Positions 37,608 to 46,144 of a stretch of DNA of 64,000 nucleotides are shown here, piece after piece (position 1 is the first letter of the stretch; every line of letters begins with the position of its first letter). The position numbers were made by a program, and so were the translations under genes. Where the stretch lies: NCBI RefSeq assembly GCF_900104045.1, contig NZ_FNIN01000001.1, positions 186,001 through 250,000 of the forward strand, read 5' to 3'. A model generated the notes under the pieces. That model saw nothing but the letters and a program-made list of their open reading frames with translations, had not been told where the DNA came from and did not search any database. The stretch is from Desulfonauticus submarinus. Its GTDB lineage: Bacteria; Desulfobacterota; Desulfovibrionia; Desulfovibrionales; Desulfonatronovibrionaceae.

Positions 37608-39482
37608 ATGAAAATATTAGATAAAGTAAATTATCCTCAAGACGTGAAGAAGTTAAATTTAAAAGAATTAACACAATTAGCACAGGAAATAAGGGAATTA
37701 ATAATAGAAGTAGTTTCAAAAAACGGAGGGCACTTAGCTCCTTCTTTAGGTGTAGTGGAATTAACTTTGGCTTTACTAAAGGTTTTTGATCCAGCCTTTG
37801 ACAGATTAATCTGGGACGTGGGGCATCAAGCATATGCTTACAAAATATTAACAGGACGTAAGAACAGATTCCATACTCTTAGAAAATTAGGGGGTATAAG
37901 CGGTTTTCCTAAGCCTGAAGAAAGTCCATTTGATTATTTTGGAGTGGGGCATTCTAGTACTTCTATTTCAGCTGCTTTGGGGATGGCTGTAGCACGAGAT
38001 TTGTTAAAAAATAGTAATAAAGTAGTGGCTATTATTGGTGATGGTTCAATGACAGCAGGACTTTCTTATGAAGGTTTAAACCAAGCTGGAGGTTTGGGAA
38101 AGGATTTGGTTGTTATCTTGAATGATAATGAAATGTCTATTTCTAAAAATGTAGGAGCATTATCATCTTTTTTAAGTAGAAAATTATCTTCTCAATGGAT
38201 GATAAAATTTAAAAAAGAAGTGGAAAATTTTTTCAAACAAATTCCTAAAATTGGAGAAGATTTATTAAACTATGCTAAAAAAAGCGAAGATTCCTTAAAA
38301 AGTTTTTTCACTCCAGGTATTCTGTTTGAAGCTTTTAAATTTAATTATATTGGGCCTGTAGATGGTCACAAGTTAGATACTCTTATAGATGTTTTTGATC
38401 AGGTAAAGAAGTTAGATGTTCCTGTGTTAATCCATGTGCTTACAAAAAAAGGTAAAGGTTATTTGCCTGCGGAAAAAAATCCAACTTACTTTCATGGAGT
38501 AGGCTGTTTTGAGCCAGAAACAGGAAAGGCTACAAAAATTGCAGGGTGTAATATTCCCACCTATACTGAAGTATTTGGCAATACTCTTTGTGAACTTGCT
38601 CGTAAAGATTCTAAAATAGTGGCAATTACAGCAGCTATGCCTGAAGGAACAGGTCTAAATAAGTTTGCCGAGGAGTTTCCTGATAGGTTTTTTGATGTGG
38701 GTATATGTGAACAACATGCTGTAACATTTGCTGCAGGACTGGCAAAGGAAGGATTTAAGCCTGTTGTTGCAATCTATTCCACTTTTCTTCAAAGAGCGTA
38801 TGATCAAATCGTGCATGATGTTTGTTTGCAAAATTTACCTGTGGTTTTTTGTTTGGATAGGGGTGGTTTAGTAGGAGAAGATGGTCCAACTCATCATGGA
38901 GTATTTGACCTCTCTTATTTGTCTCATATCCCGAATTTAATTTTAACTGCTCCTAAAGATGAGGCTGAGCTTCAACTTTTACTTTATACTGGTTTAAAAA
39001 GCAGAAGGCCTTTTGTTTTGCGTTATCCAAGAGGAAGAGGAGTGGGGGTAGATTTAAGTAATAACTTTCAAGAACTTCCTATAGGAGAAGGAGAATTATT
39101 AAAACAGGGGAAAGATGCATTGGTATTAGGAGTTGGAAGTAGGGTGTATCCTTGTTTAGAAGCTTTAGAAGAAATAACAGATTATGATGTAGGAATGTAT
39201 AACTTACGTTTTATTAAACCTATTACTAAAAATTTAAAGGAAATTATCCAAAACTATGATAAACTGATTGTTGTGGAAGAGAATGTATTAATTGGAGGAG
39301 CTGGAAGTATTATCTTAGATTATTTATATACGTATAATTTGTTAGATAAAGTTAATATTTTAAAAATAGGTTTGCCTGATAGATTTATAGAGCATGGAAG
39401 TCAGGCTGAATTGAGAAGAAAATATTTAATAGATAAAGAAGGAATAAAAAAACAAATTTTAAATTTTTTAAGGAGTTGTTGA
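37608..39482 (+). CDS. dxs: 1-deoxy-D-xylulose-5-phosphate synthase
   Basis: 624 residues. The TPP motif GDGSMTAGLSYEGLNQAG with NDNEMSIS is in the N-terminal half, and the transketolase pyrimidine domain (FDVGICEQHAVTFAAGLA) follows. It condenses pyruvate and glyceraldehyde-3-phosphate to DXP, a precursor of isoprenoids and of the thiamine thiazole. An AGGAG site precedes the ATG. Its TGA overlaps the thiC ATG by one base. Confidence 0.95.
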   Translation: MKILDKVNYPQDVKKLNLKELTQLAQEIRELIIEVVSKNGGHLAPSLGVVELTLALLKVFDPAFDRLIWDVGHQAYAYKILTGRKNRFHTLRKLGGISGFPKPEESPFDYFGVGHSSTSISAALGMAVARDLLKNSNKVVAIIGDGSMTAGLSYEGLNQAGGLGKDLVVILNDNEMSISKNVGALSSFLSRKLSSQWMIKFKKEVENFFKQIPKIGEDLLNYAKKSEDSLKSFFTPGILFEAFKFNYIGPVDGHKLDTLIDVFDQVKKLDVPVLIHVLTKKGKGYLPAEKNPTYFHGVGCFEPETGKATKIAGCNIPTYTEVFGNTLCELARKDSKIVAITAAMPEGTGLNKFAEEFPDRFFDVGICEQHAVTFAAGLAKEGFKPVVAIYSTFLQRAYDQIVHDVCLQNLPVVFCLDRGGLVGEDGPTHHGVFDLSYLSHIPNLILTAPKDEAELQLLLYTGLKSRRPFVLRYPRGRGVGVDLSNNFQELPIGEGELLKQGKDALVLGVGSRVYPCLEALEEITDYDVGMYNLRFIKPITKNLKEIIQNYDKLIVVEENVLIGGAGSIILDYLYTYNLLDKVNILKIGLPDRFIEHGSQAELRRKYLIDKEGIKKQILNFLRSC

Positions 39483-40753
39483 TGAAAGTAAATATTTTAA
39501 AAAAGAATTCAGTTTTAAATAGCATAGTGAATAAATTTAGTGATTTTCTCGAAAAAAAAGAATGTCTAGATAGAAATAAAATTTATAATGCAATTGATGA
39601 TGGTAAAATGGTTTTATTGTATAATAAAAATCATGGAGTAGATCCTATTTTAGTTGGTCAGCCTGCTTCTATTAAAATTAATGCTAATATAGGTACATCT
39701 CCTTTTATAAATAATATAAAATTGGAATTAGATAAAATAAAAGTAGCTCATCACTATGGAGCCCATACTATAATGGACCTATCTACTGCTGGAGATTTAG
39801 ATAATATTAGAAAAATTATTTTAGAAAATTCCCCTTTACCTATTGGTACTGTTCCTATTTATTCTGTAGCTCAACGATATATTCAAAAAAGTGACTCTCC
39901 TGCTAAGTTTAGTATAAATGAATTATTAGAAGAAATAGAAAAGCAAGCAGAACAAGGCGTGAGTTTTATGACGCTTCATTGTGGGGTAAGTAAAAGAGCT
40001 GTTGATTTAGCTGAGAAAGAAAATAGAGTGTTAGGCATAGTAAGTCGGGGAGGTTCTATTTTAGCTAGATGGATAAGGGAAAATAAAAAAGAAAACCCAT
40101 TATTAGTGGAGTATGATAAAATTTTAAAGATAGCTATAAAGTATAATCTTACTTTAAGTTTAGGAGATGGAATGAGACCTGGGGCAGGCATAGATGCTGG
40201 AGATAGTGCTCAATGGGAAGAAGTAATAACTCTTTCAGAGCTTACTTTAAAAGCCTGGGAACAAGGAGTGCAAGTAATGATAGAAGGTCCTGGGCATGTT
40301 CCTTTAAATCATATAGGAGAACAAATAAAAGTTATGAAGCGTCTATGTCATGAAGCACCTCTCTATGTATTAGGCCCATTACCTACAGATATTGCTCCTG
40401 GATATGATCATATTGCAGGAGCGATTGGAGGAGCAATTGCAGCTTTAAATGGGGCAGACTTCTTATGTTATTTGACTCCTGCAGAGCATTTGACGTTGCC
40501 AGATGTAAATGATGTTAGAGAAGGAGTAATTGCTTCTTGTATAGCTGCTCATAGTGCAGAAATAGCACTTGGCAGAAAAATTGCAGTAGATAGAAATATT
40601 AATATATCTAGGGCTAGGAGAGAATTGAATTGGGACGAAATTAAAAAATTTGCTTTAGATAAGGAAATGTTATGTTTTAGAAGAAAAGATTTTGAAGAGA
40701 AAGAAGAATGTGCAATGTGTGGAGATTTTTGTGCTGTAAAAATGTTGAGATAG
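39482..40753 (+). CDS. thiC: Phosphomethylpyrimidine synthase ThiC
   Basis: 423 residues from the ATG at 39482, which has AGGAG 6 bases upstream inside dxs; a TTG at 39476 is too close to that site. The C-terminal CAMCGDFCAVKM motif (C-x2-C-x4-C) binds the 4Fe-4S cluster for radical SAM chemistry. It converts AIR to HMP-P for thiamine. It overlaps dxs, so no TPP riboswitch can lie directly in front of it. The gene lacks the long N-terminal extension of E. coli ThiC. Confidence 0.95.
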   Translation: MKVNILKKNSVLNSIVNKFSDFLEKKECLDRNKIYNAIDDGKMVLLYNKNHGVDPILVGQPASIKINANIGTSPFINNIKLELDKIKVAHHYGAHTIMDLSTAGDLDNIRKIILENSPLPIGTVPIYSVAQRYIQKSDSPAKFSINELLEEIEKQAEQGVSFMTLHCGVSKRAVDLAEKENRVLGIVSRGGSILARWIRENKKENPLLVEYDKILKIAIKYNLTLSLGDGMRPGAGIDAGDSAQWEEVITLSELTLKAWEQGVQVMIEGPGHVPLNHIGEQIKVMKRLCHEAPLYVLGPLPTDIAPGYDHIAGAIGGAIAALNGADFLCYLTPAEHLTLPDVNDVREGVIASCIAAHSAEIALGRKIAVDRNINISRARRELNWDEIKKFALDKEMLCFRRKDFEEKEECAMCGDFCAVKMLR

Positions 40754-40772
40754 TTTTATATGGAAGCAGAAA

Positions 40773-41366
40773 ATGAATGTCCATGTTGAAAGAGAAATAA
40801 AGTTTGAAGTTTCTGATTTTAAAAAATATGAACATATTTTATCTAAAAAGGCAGAATTAATTCAAGAATGGGTTTTTGAAAAAAATATTGTATTTGATTA
40901 TAAAGATAATAAATTAGAAAAAAAAGGAGTTCTTTTAAGATTAAGACATGATAATTATTCAAAATTGACACTTAAACTTCCCAATACTTCTTATATTGAA
41001 TCAGGAATTAAAAATAAAATAGAATATGAAGTTAATGTAAGTAATTTTGAGACAATGAATATAATTCTCAATAAAGTTGGTTTTAATGTAAAATTAGAAT
41101 ATCATAAATTTAGAAAAATTTTTAAACTAAATAACTCTTTAATATGTCTAGATATTATGCCTTTTGGTTTTTTTATAGAAATAGAAGGAGGTGAACTTTA
41201 TAATAATGCAAAAATATTAGGATTGAACCAAGAAAGTAGTTTAGATTTAACTTATTATGAAATCTATAATATCAAATTAAAAAAAAATAGACTTTTAAAA
41301 ATGGTCTTTTCAGAGGAAGAAAAATTAAATATAAAAAAGTTATTAAAAGGGGTAGATTTTTTATAA
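40773..41366 (+). CDS. CYTH-domain protein (CyaB/ThTPase-like)
   Basis: 197 residues. The CYTH hallmark ExExK is at residues 6-10 (EREIK), followed by alternating charged strands (LEKKGVLLRLRHDN, KLTLKLP, IEYEVNV, FFIEIEGG). Members hydrolyse or cyclise triphosphates: class IV adenylate cyclase CyaB, thiamine triphosphatase or inorganic triphosphatase. It follows thiC by 19 bases, which makes a thiamine-phosphate role worth testing, but CyaB is the common label. The 62-base gap after it separates it from the Mgl operon. Confidence 0.75.
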   Translation: MNVHVEREIKFEVSDFKKYEHILSKKAELIQEWVFEKNIVFDYKDNKLEKKGVLLRLRHDNYSKLTLKLPNTSYIESGIKNKIEYEVNVSNFETMNIILNKVGFNVKLEYHKFRKIFKLNNSLICLDIMPFGFFIEIEGGELYNNAKILGLNQESSLDLTYYEIYNIKLKKNRLLKMVFSEEEKLNIKKLLKGVDFL

Positions 41367-41428
41367 AAAAAATTTTACTTATTTTGAAATAAAGTTTAAA
41401 GCACTCCAAACTATAGGAGGAGAGGAAT

Positions 41429-41815
41429 ATGGATTTAATTTTGAAAAAAGAAGATGTTGAGAAGTTAGAGAAAATTTTGTTTCAACTTATAGAAGAAGGT
41501 GGAGCAACATATGCTCTTTTAACAGATCTTGCAGGCAATTTGATTTGTAGTGCAGGCAGAACAAAGGTTGATTCTACTTCTTTAGCAGTTCTTTCTGCAG
41601 CTAATTTTGCAGCTACACGGGAGATTGCCAAGCTTATTGGAGAGAAAGAATTTTCTTTACTTTTTCATAGAGGTGAAAATGAGAATATTCATTTTACTCA
41701 TATAGTCTCTGATGTGTTGTTGATTGTCTTATTTAAGCCGTATGTCTCCCTGGGGTTGCTTAGGCTAAAGACAGATGTTATTAAAAAGGAAATTAGAAAA
41801 TTTTTAGAAGGTTAA
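41429..41815 (+). CDS. Roadblock/LC7 protein, MglB-like
   Basis: 128 residues. Roadblock features: a first helix, then GATYALLTDLAGNLICSAG, the small-residue helix SLAVLSAANFAATREIAKL and a final strand-helix (SLGLLRLKTDVIKKEI). Such proteins are GAPs or partners of MglA GTPases. It is followed after 3 bases by the MglA gene. A GGAGGAGAGG site precedes the ATG. It opens an eleven-gene, closely spaced operon. Confidence 0.88.
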   Translation: MDLILKKEDVEKLEKILFQLIEEGGATYALLTDLAGNLICSAGRTKVDSTSLAVLSAANFAATREIAKLIGEKEFSLLFHRGENENIHFTHIVSDVLLIVLFKPYVSLGLLRLKTDVIKKEIRKFLEG

Positions 41816-41818
41816 GAT

Positions 41819-42448
41819 ATGGCCTTAATAAACTTTAAAGAAAAAATTATTCAAGTTAAAATTGTATATTATGGTCCAGGGAGAAGTGGTAAAACCACAA
41901 ATTTGGTTTATATTTTTAATAAATTAAATCAAAAGCTTGGTAAACAATTAACTAGTAAACTTATTTCCATTGATACAAAAGGAGAAAGAACATTATATTT
42001 TGATTTCTTCCCTTTAGAATTGGGTAAAATCCAAGGATTAGATTTAAAAATTCAATTATATACTACACCAGGACAAATAGTTTATAATTCTACAAGAAAA
42101 TTGGTGTTAAAAGGTGTAGATGGGATAGTTTTTGTGGCAGATTCATTGTCTACTAGAAGGGAAGCAAATATAGAGTCTTTGGAAAATTTAGAAGAAAATT
42201 TAAAAGATTATAAATTAGATTTAAAAAGCATTCCAATAGTATTTCAATGGAATAAAAGGGATTTAGAGAAAGAAGTTCCTCTTTTAAGTGTGGAAGAAAT
42301 GGAAAAAGATCTTAATTCTACTTTAAAAGTTCCTTCCTTCCCAGCTAGCGCTATTACAGGCTATAATGTTTTTGAAACTCTTAGAATTGCTTCTAAAAAA
42401 ACTTTAAAACATGTTTTTGAAAAGTTTTCAGCTAATGGTTTTTCTTAA
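41819..42448 (+). CDS. mglA: MglA-like small GTPase
   Basis: 209 residues. The P-loop is YYGPGRSGKTTN near 18-29; the G3 region is the MglA-type YTTPGQ, and the G4 motif is WNKRD. MglA GTPases set front-rear polarity and act on type IV pili and gliding motors. The roadblock gene sits 3 bases upstream. The next gene follows after 14 bases with a GGGGG site. Confidence 0.92.
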   Translation: MALINFKEKIIQVKIVYYGPGRSGKTTNLVYIFNKLNQKLGKQLTSKLISIDTKGERTLYFDFFPLELGKIQGLDLKIQLYTTPGQIVYNSTRKLVLKGVDGIVFVADSLSTRREANIESLENLEENLKDYKLDLKSIPIVFQWNKRDLEKEVPLLSVEEMEKDLNSTLKVPSFPASAITGYNVFETLRIASKKTLKHVFEKFSANGFS

Positions 42449-42462
42449 ATTAGGGGGTAACT

Positions 42463-43500
42463 ATGGCAGATGAGTCTGTTGAGATAAGTTTTGATTTGGG
42501 AGATTTAGAAAGAGATCTGTCTCAATTAGATGAAGTTTTTTTGGAGGGGGAAGAAGATGGTAAAGATAATTTTTATGTTTTATTAAATGAAGTGGTAAAA
42601 AAATGCTTTGGTGGGCTATCTGTAAATTTTAGTAAAGTAGATCTATATATTAAAAACCTTGATGCGGTTTCAGTTCAGTCTGAAGAAGATAAAAAAATTA
42701 AAATATTAACAAAAAATATCCTAATTCTGTTAAAGAAGCAAGCTAAATTATTCCAACTAATAGATTATTTTTCTAAAAATATAGATTTAATTATAGATGG
42801 TAATACTGATAAGAAAAGAGAATTTTTGCGTAAATCTATTACTTACTATAAAAAAATAAAAAGTAATGAAGCAGCTTCTTTGAGTGCTGATACTGAGCTA
42901 ATTAAAAAAATAGATGATGTTTTGTCTGCTAAACTTCATGAAATAAATATAAAGATAGAAGAGAATCAAAGAATGCTGCATAGGTTTTTAGATGATAAAA
43001 TGCGATTTGAAGAAGATATAAAGGAAAATATTCTCGAAGATGATTACTTTTCTACAAAAGGAATGTTTTTAAGATTTAAGTTGCAAGGAAAATTTTATGT
43101 TATTAAAAATGAGTTAGTTTTAAACAAATACAAACTTTCTCCAACAAAGGCAAAGAAATTAGCTCAAAAGACTTTAATCAAGCTAGGTCAATTAACCTCT
43201 ATGTTTGGAAATCCATTAAAAGGAATGACTGGTAGGTTGCAAGAAGTTCCCTTAAAAGAGTTAAAGAATATTAATTTATACCCTTTAAAAATAGTTCCAA
43301 TTAAATTAAATAAAAAATTAAAATGGGTACTTATTGTAGATATTACAAACAATAAATATGGAGCTATTTTTGTAGAAGAAGTTTATGATGAGTTAGTAGA
43401 AGGAGAAATAAGTGAAGGTTTTTTAAAGGTAGAGGATACTTTATTAGAGATCGTAGATCCATTGACTTTATGGAAAAAACAGCAGGAAGATAGTTTATAA
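42463..43500 (+). CDS. Protein with unrecognised CheW-like C-terminal domain
   Basis: 345 residues, soluble. Residues 1-195 are mainly helical and charged. Residues about 202-335 form a strand-rich domain (FLRFKLQGKFYVI, later LKWVLIVDI and GAIFVEEVYDELV) that resembles CheW in its layout but lacks clear CheW motifs. The same domain is at the C-terminus of the protein at 47536-49071, sharing SP(T/S)KAKxL and KELKN. It is probably a scaffold that couples receptors to output in this operon (inference). It is 2 bases from the next gene. Confidence 0.6.
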   Translation: MADESVEISFDLGDLERDLSQLDEVFLEGEEDGKDNFYVLLNEVVKKCFGGLSVNFSKVDLYIKNLDAVSVQSEEDKKIKILTKNILILLKKQAKLFQLIDYFSKNIDLIIDGNTDKKREFLRKSITYYKKIKSNEAASLSADTELIKKIDDVLSAKLHEINIKIEENQRMLHRFLDDKMRFEEDIKENILEDDYFSTKGMFLRFKLQGKFYVIKNELVLNKYKLSPTKAKKLAQKTLIKLGQLTSMFGNPLKGMTGRLQEVPLKELKNINLYPLKIVPIKLNKKLKWVLIVDITNNKYGAIFVEEVYDELVEGEISEGFLKVEDTLLEIVDPLTLWKKQQEDSL

Positions 43501-43502
43501 AA

Positions 43503-44087
43503 ATGTTAAGAGGTAAACTTAAAGATATTTCTTTAATTAGTTTAATTCAAATGTTTTATCAGGATGGTAAGTCTGGAAAGTTAACAATTCATCAAGACAA
43601 TTTTGTTATAGGAGAAATTTATTTTTCCGAAGGCAATATAGTTTGGGCTGGAAAAGGTAATTTAACAGGAGAAAAGGCCTTTTATCAATTGATTAATGTA
43701 GAGGAAGGTGATTTCATTTTTGAACAAAATAAAATGCCAGAAAATAGAAATATAACAGTTTCTTGTGAATACTTGCTTTTAGAAGCTAGTAGAAAAAGAG
43801 ATGAATTTAAGCAACGTCAGAACAGTATTATAAAAAAAATAAAACAAAAGTACTCTTCTATTACAGATATTTCATTTTCTTTTATGTATAAAGAGATATT
43901 TAAAACATTTACCAGTATTGCAGAATTAGTTGACTCTGGAGAAGTAAATTATATTTGGTTTGATAATGGAAAAGAAGTTATTATGGGATTACCATTTGAA
44001 AATAGCATTCTAGAAATAAGATTTAATGACAAAGTGTATCCAGAGGAAGTTTATCAGACAATTTCTAAAATTTTAAGGGAGGGGTAA
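43503..44087 (+). CDS. PATAN (DUF4388) domain protein
   Basis: 194 residues. The first 95 residues match DUF4388/PATAN: LRGKLKDISLISLIQMFYQDGKSGKLTI, then GEIYFSEGNIVWAG and GDFIFEQNK. PATAN domains occur in two-component and Mgl-type polarity regulators. The C-terminal half is helical with a short strand-rich end and no known motif. It is 2 bases after the upstream gene and 1 before the next. Confidence 0.82.
   Translation: MLRGKLKDISLISLIQMFYQDGKSGKLTIHQDNFVIGEIYFSEGNIVWAGKGNLTGEKAFYQLINVEEGDFIFEQNKMPENRNITVSCEYLLLEASRKRDEFKQRQNSIIKKIKQKYSSITDISFSFMYKEIFKTFTSIAELVDSGEVNYIWFDNGKEVIMGLPFENSILEIRFNDKVYPEEVYQTISKILREG
44078..44082 (+). promoter_or_regulatory. Ribosome binding site deciding a TTG start
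   Basis: GGAGG near the end of the PATAN gene is 6 bases from the TTG at 44089, which supports TTG as the start of the next protein. Confidence 0.55.
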
Positions 44088-44088
44088 A

Positions 44089-45021
44089 TTGGCTATAAAA
44101 TTTCCTTTGTTTCCATATTATTATGCAAATTTGCATTCATCTTTTTTGATTTTAGAGAGTTTAATAGATTTTTTAAAACAAGAAGATTTTACAGGATACT
44201 TAGAATTTACTAGTTTAGACTCTAATAAAAAACATTATTTGTTTTTTGAGGCTGGAAATCCAATCAAAGCTATAATCTCCCATAAAAAAGTTGAAGTAGT
44301 TGGAATATCTGATATTTTACATTTAAAAAACTTTTTTTTAAATGTAGTTAAATTACCAGAAGAAGAACTTGTATATTGGAGTAATCTCTTTTTTAATACT
44401 CTCCTATATAAAGATCTTAGTACTGATTTTACGGATATCGTGAAATTAATCAATAAGTTGAAGAAGGAACAACTTACTGGATGTTTGGAGATAACAAACA
44501 ACGATGATAATAGTTTATCTTATGTATATTTTGTTGGGGGTAACATTTTAGGGGTAGCATGGCAAAGAGAGTTATTCAGGTTTCATAGAGGAGAAGGAAA
44601 AATTTCTTCTTTTATAAATAAAATAGAGCGTGCTACCTTTAACATTTATAAAATGGATATGGGTAAAGCTTCGGAAGTAAAAAATAAAGATGAAATAAAA
44701 GCTAAAAAGTTGTTACAATATATTTTATCTTATTTTGAGAAAAAGCATTCTAAAGATTTTGATTTGGTTTTACGTAAAATATGCTTAAAAGGAGCTCATA
44801 CATATCCTTTTATTGATCCTTTTTCTGGTGAATTTGAATACAAGAAAGGTGATTTATTTATTGCTGATGATATTAATTTAGCGGAAATAGTGGATGGAGG
44901 TGATTTTATTATTAATTCTTTATTTCAAGTTTATAAAACCAGTCAAAATGAAAAAGATGAAATTAAAGATTTTTTAAAGCAAGAAGATATTTATTTACCA
45001 ATATTTAAAAGTTTAGGGTAG
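44089..45021 (+). CDS. Tandem PATAN-like domain protein
   Basis: 310 residues, starting at TTG. Two PATAN-like modules are visible: residues about 15-70 (LIDFLKQEDFTGYLEF then LFFEAGNPIKAI) and about 115-160 (LINKLKKEQLTGCLEI then VYFVGGNILGVAW). The C-terminal 120 residues are not recognised. It is separated from both neighbours by 1-3 bases. A scaffold or regulatory role in the Mgl module is inferred from context. Confidence 0.65.
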   Translation: MAIKFPLFPYYYANLHSSFLILESLIDFLKQEDFTGYLEFTSLDSNKKHYLFFEAGNPIKAIISHKKVEVVGISDILHLKNFFLNVVKLPEEELVYWSNLFFNTLLYKDLSTDFTDIVKLINKLKKEQLTGCLEITNNDDNSLSYVYFVGGNILGVAWQRELFRFHRGEGKISSFINKIERATFNIYKMDMGKASEVKNKDEIKAKKLLQYILSYFEKKHSKDFDLVLRKICLKGAHTYPFIDPFSGEFEYKKGDLFIADDINLAEIVDGGDFIINSLFQVYKTSQNEKDEIKDFLKQEDIYLPIFKSLG

Positions 45022-45024
45022 GGT

Positions 45025-45378
45025 ATGAGTAATATTTTAGACAGATTAACATCTTTAGAAGGCGTGAAAGGTGTGTGGATATCTGTGGGAGGTAGAAAAA
45101 AATCTAAAATTTTATTATCTTTAGATGATAGAGTAAAAGAGCAGTTAGAACAGGTAGTTAATTATTGTCAGGAAATAGTAAAAGGAGAAAAAATTGTTTT
45201 AGGATGTAAAACAGAATATGATTTTTTTCTTATAAATGTATTTTCTTCAGATACTTATGTGGTTGTCTGGGCTGGAGAAACAATAGATTCTGCTATTTTA
45301 AAAATGGAAATAGATATTATTTTGGAAGAGTTTTTTGAAAACAATAAAAGTCTATTTAAAAAGTTTAAATTTTGGTAA
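45025..45378 (+). CDS. Small divergent roadblock-like protein
   Basis: 117 residues with a helix-strand-helix arrangement like roadblock proteins (LTSLEGVKGVWISVGG near 8-23, and a final ILKMEIDIILEEFF helix). The match is weak. Paired roadblock proteins often work with one MglA GTPase, which supports the idea. A GGGTAGGG site precedes the ATG. Confidence 0.45.
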   Translation: MSNILDRLTSLEGVKGVWISVGGRKKSKILLSLDDRVKEQLEQVVNYCQEIVKGEKIVLGCKTEYDFFLINVFSSDTYVVVWAGETIDSAILKMEIDIILEEFFENNKSLFKKFKFW

Positions 45379-45384
45379 TTTTTA

Positions 45385-46134
45385 ATGCAAGTCATTGATA
45401 TAATTTATACCTTTTATAATGCTAAACATACTGGATGTTTAGTTATTTTAGATAAAGGTATAGAAAAAGAAGGATATGTTTATTATTATAAGGGGAGTAT
45501 TTATTCAGCAGAATATGGAAAATATATAGGATATGATGCCTTATTTTATCTTGTTTCTTTACAAAATGTTGATTATAAATTTTATAATAATAAATTCTCA
45601 AAAAGAGAAGACTTTCAGGAAGATACGATAGTAATTATTGAAAAATTGAGAGAGGTAATTATGTTGGGGCTAAATAAAAAGATAAGATTAATTCCTGAAG
45701 AAAGAAGAGTATCTTTGAGTGAAAGAGAATGGAGAATAATAGCTTTATCTCAGCGAGGAGTTACTTTAGAAATTTTGATTAAACTTTCAGGTTATGAGAA
45801 AGAGGAAGTTTTAAAAATTGTGTCTGGTCTACAAGATAAGGGAGTTATTGAATTAGTAGATAATCTACTTGAATATGAGAATGCTAAGAGTGAAGGGAGA
45901 AAATATACCCCAAAAGTTTTTTGGACAACGTTAGTTCAAGAATTAAAAGTTTATTTAGGGCCGGTGACTAAAGAAATTATTTTAGATGAGATTTATAATC
46001 TAGGTGAAAAAATAGAGAAATTTCCTATTTCTAAATTACCCTTATTAGTGGAAAAATTGTCCCAAGAAATTGATTCAAAGATAGATAGATTGAACTTTCA
46101 GAAAAAGATGCTACAAACTATAAAAAAGATGTAA
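45385..46134 (+). CDS. PATAN-like plus winged-helix protein
   Basis: 249 residues. The N-terminal 75 residues are PATAN-like (VIDIIYTFYNAKHTGCLVIL, then YYYKGSIYSAEYG). Residues about 112-155 form a helix-turn-helix (EWRIIALSQRGVTLEILIKLSGYEKEEVLKIV). Residues about 175-249 are helical (FWTTLVQELKVYLGPVTKEI) like the C-terminal domain found in other PATAN proteins. It could bind DNA or mediate protein contacts. No ribosome site is visible before its ATG, so it probably depends on translation of the gene 6 bases upstream. Confidence 0.6.
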   Translation: MQVIDIIYTFYNAKHTGCLVILDKGIEKEGYVYYYKGSIYSAEYGKYIGYDALFYLVSLQNVDYKFYNNKFSKREDFQEDTIVIIEKLREVIMLGLNKKIRLIPEERRVSLSEREWRIIALSQRGVTLEILIKLSGYEKEEVLKIVSGLQDKGVIELVDNLLEYENAKSEGRKYTPKVFWTTLVQELKVYLGPVTKEIILDEIYNLGEKIEKFPISKLPLLVEKLSQEIDSKIDRLNFQKKMLQTIKKM

Positions 46135-46144
46135 GGAGGATTTC

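Noticed and set aside
39200-39482. TPP riboswitch in front of thiC
   Set aside because: thiC overlaps the dxs stop by one base, and the upstream sequence is coding for dxs.
41390-41416. Sigma-28-like site (TAAAGTTT, 11 bases, AACTATAG) before the Mgl operon
   Set aside because: The predicted start of transcription would fall after the GGAGG ribosome site at 41415-41424, giving an mRNA without it, and the -10 match is partial.
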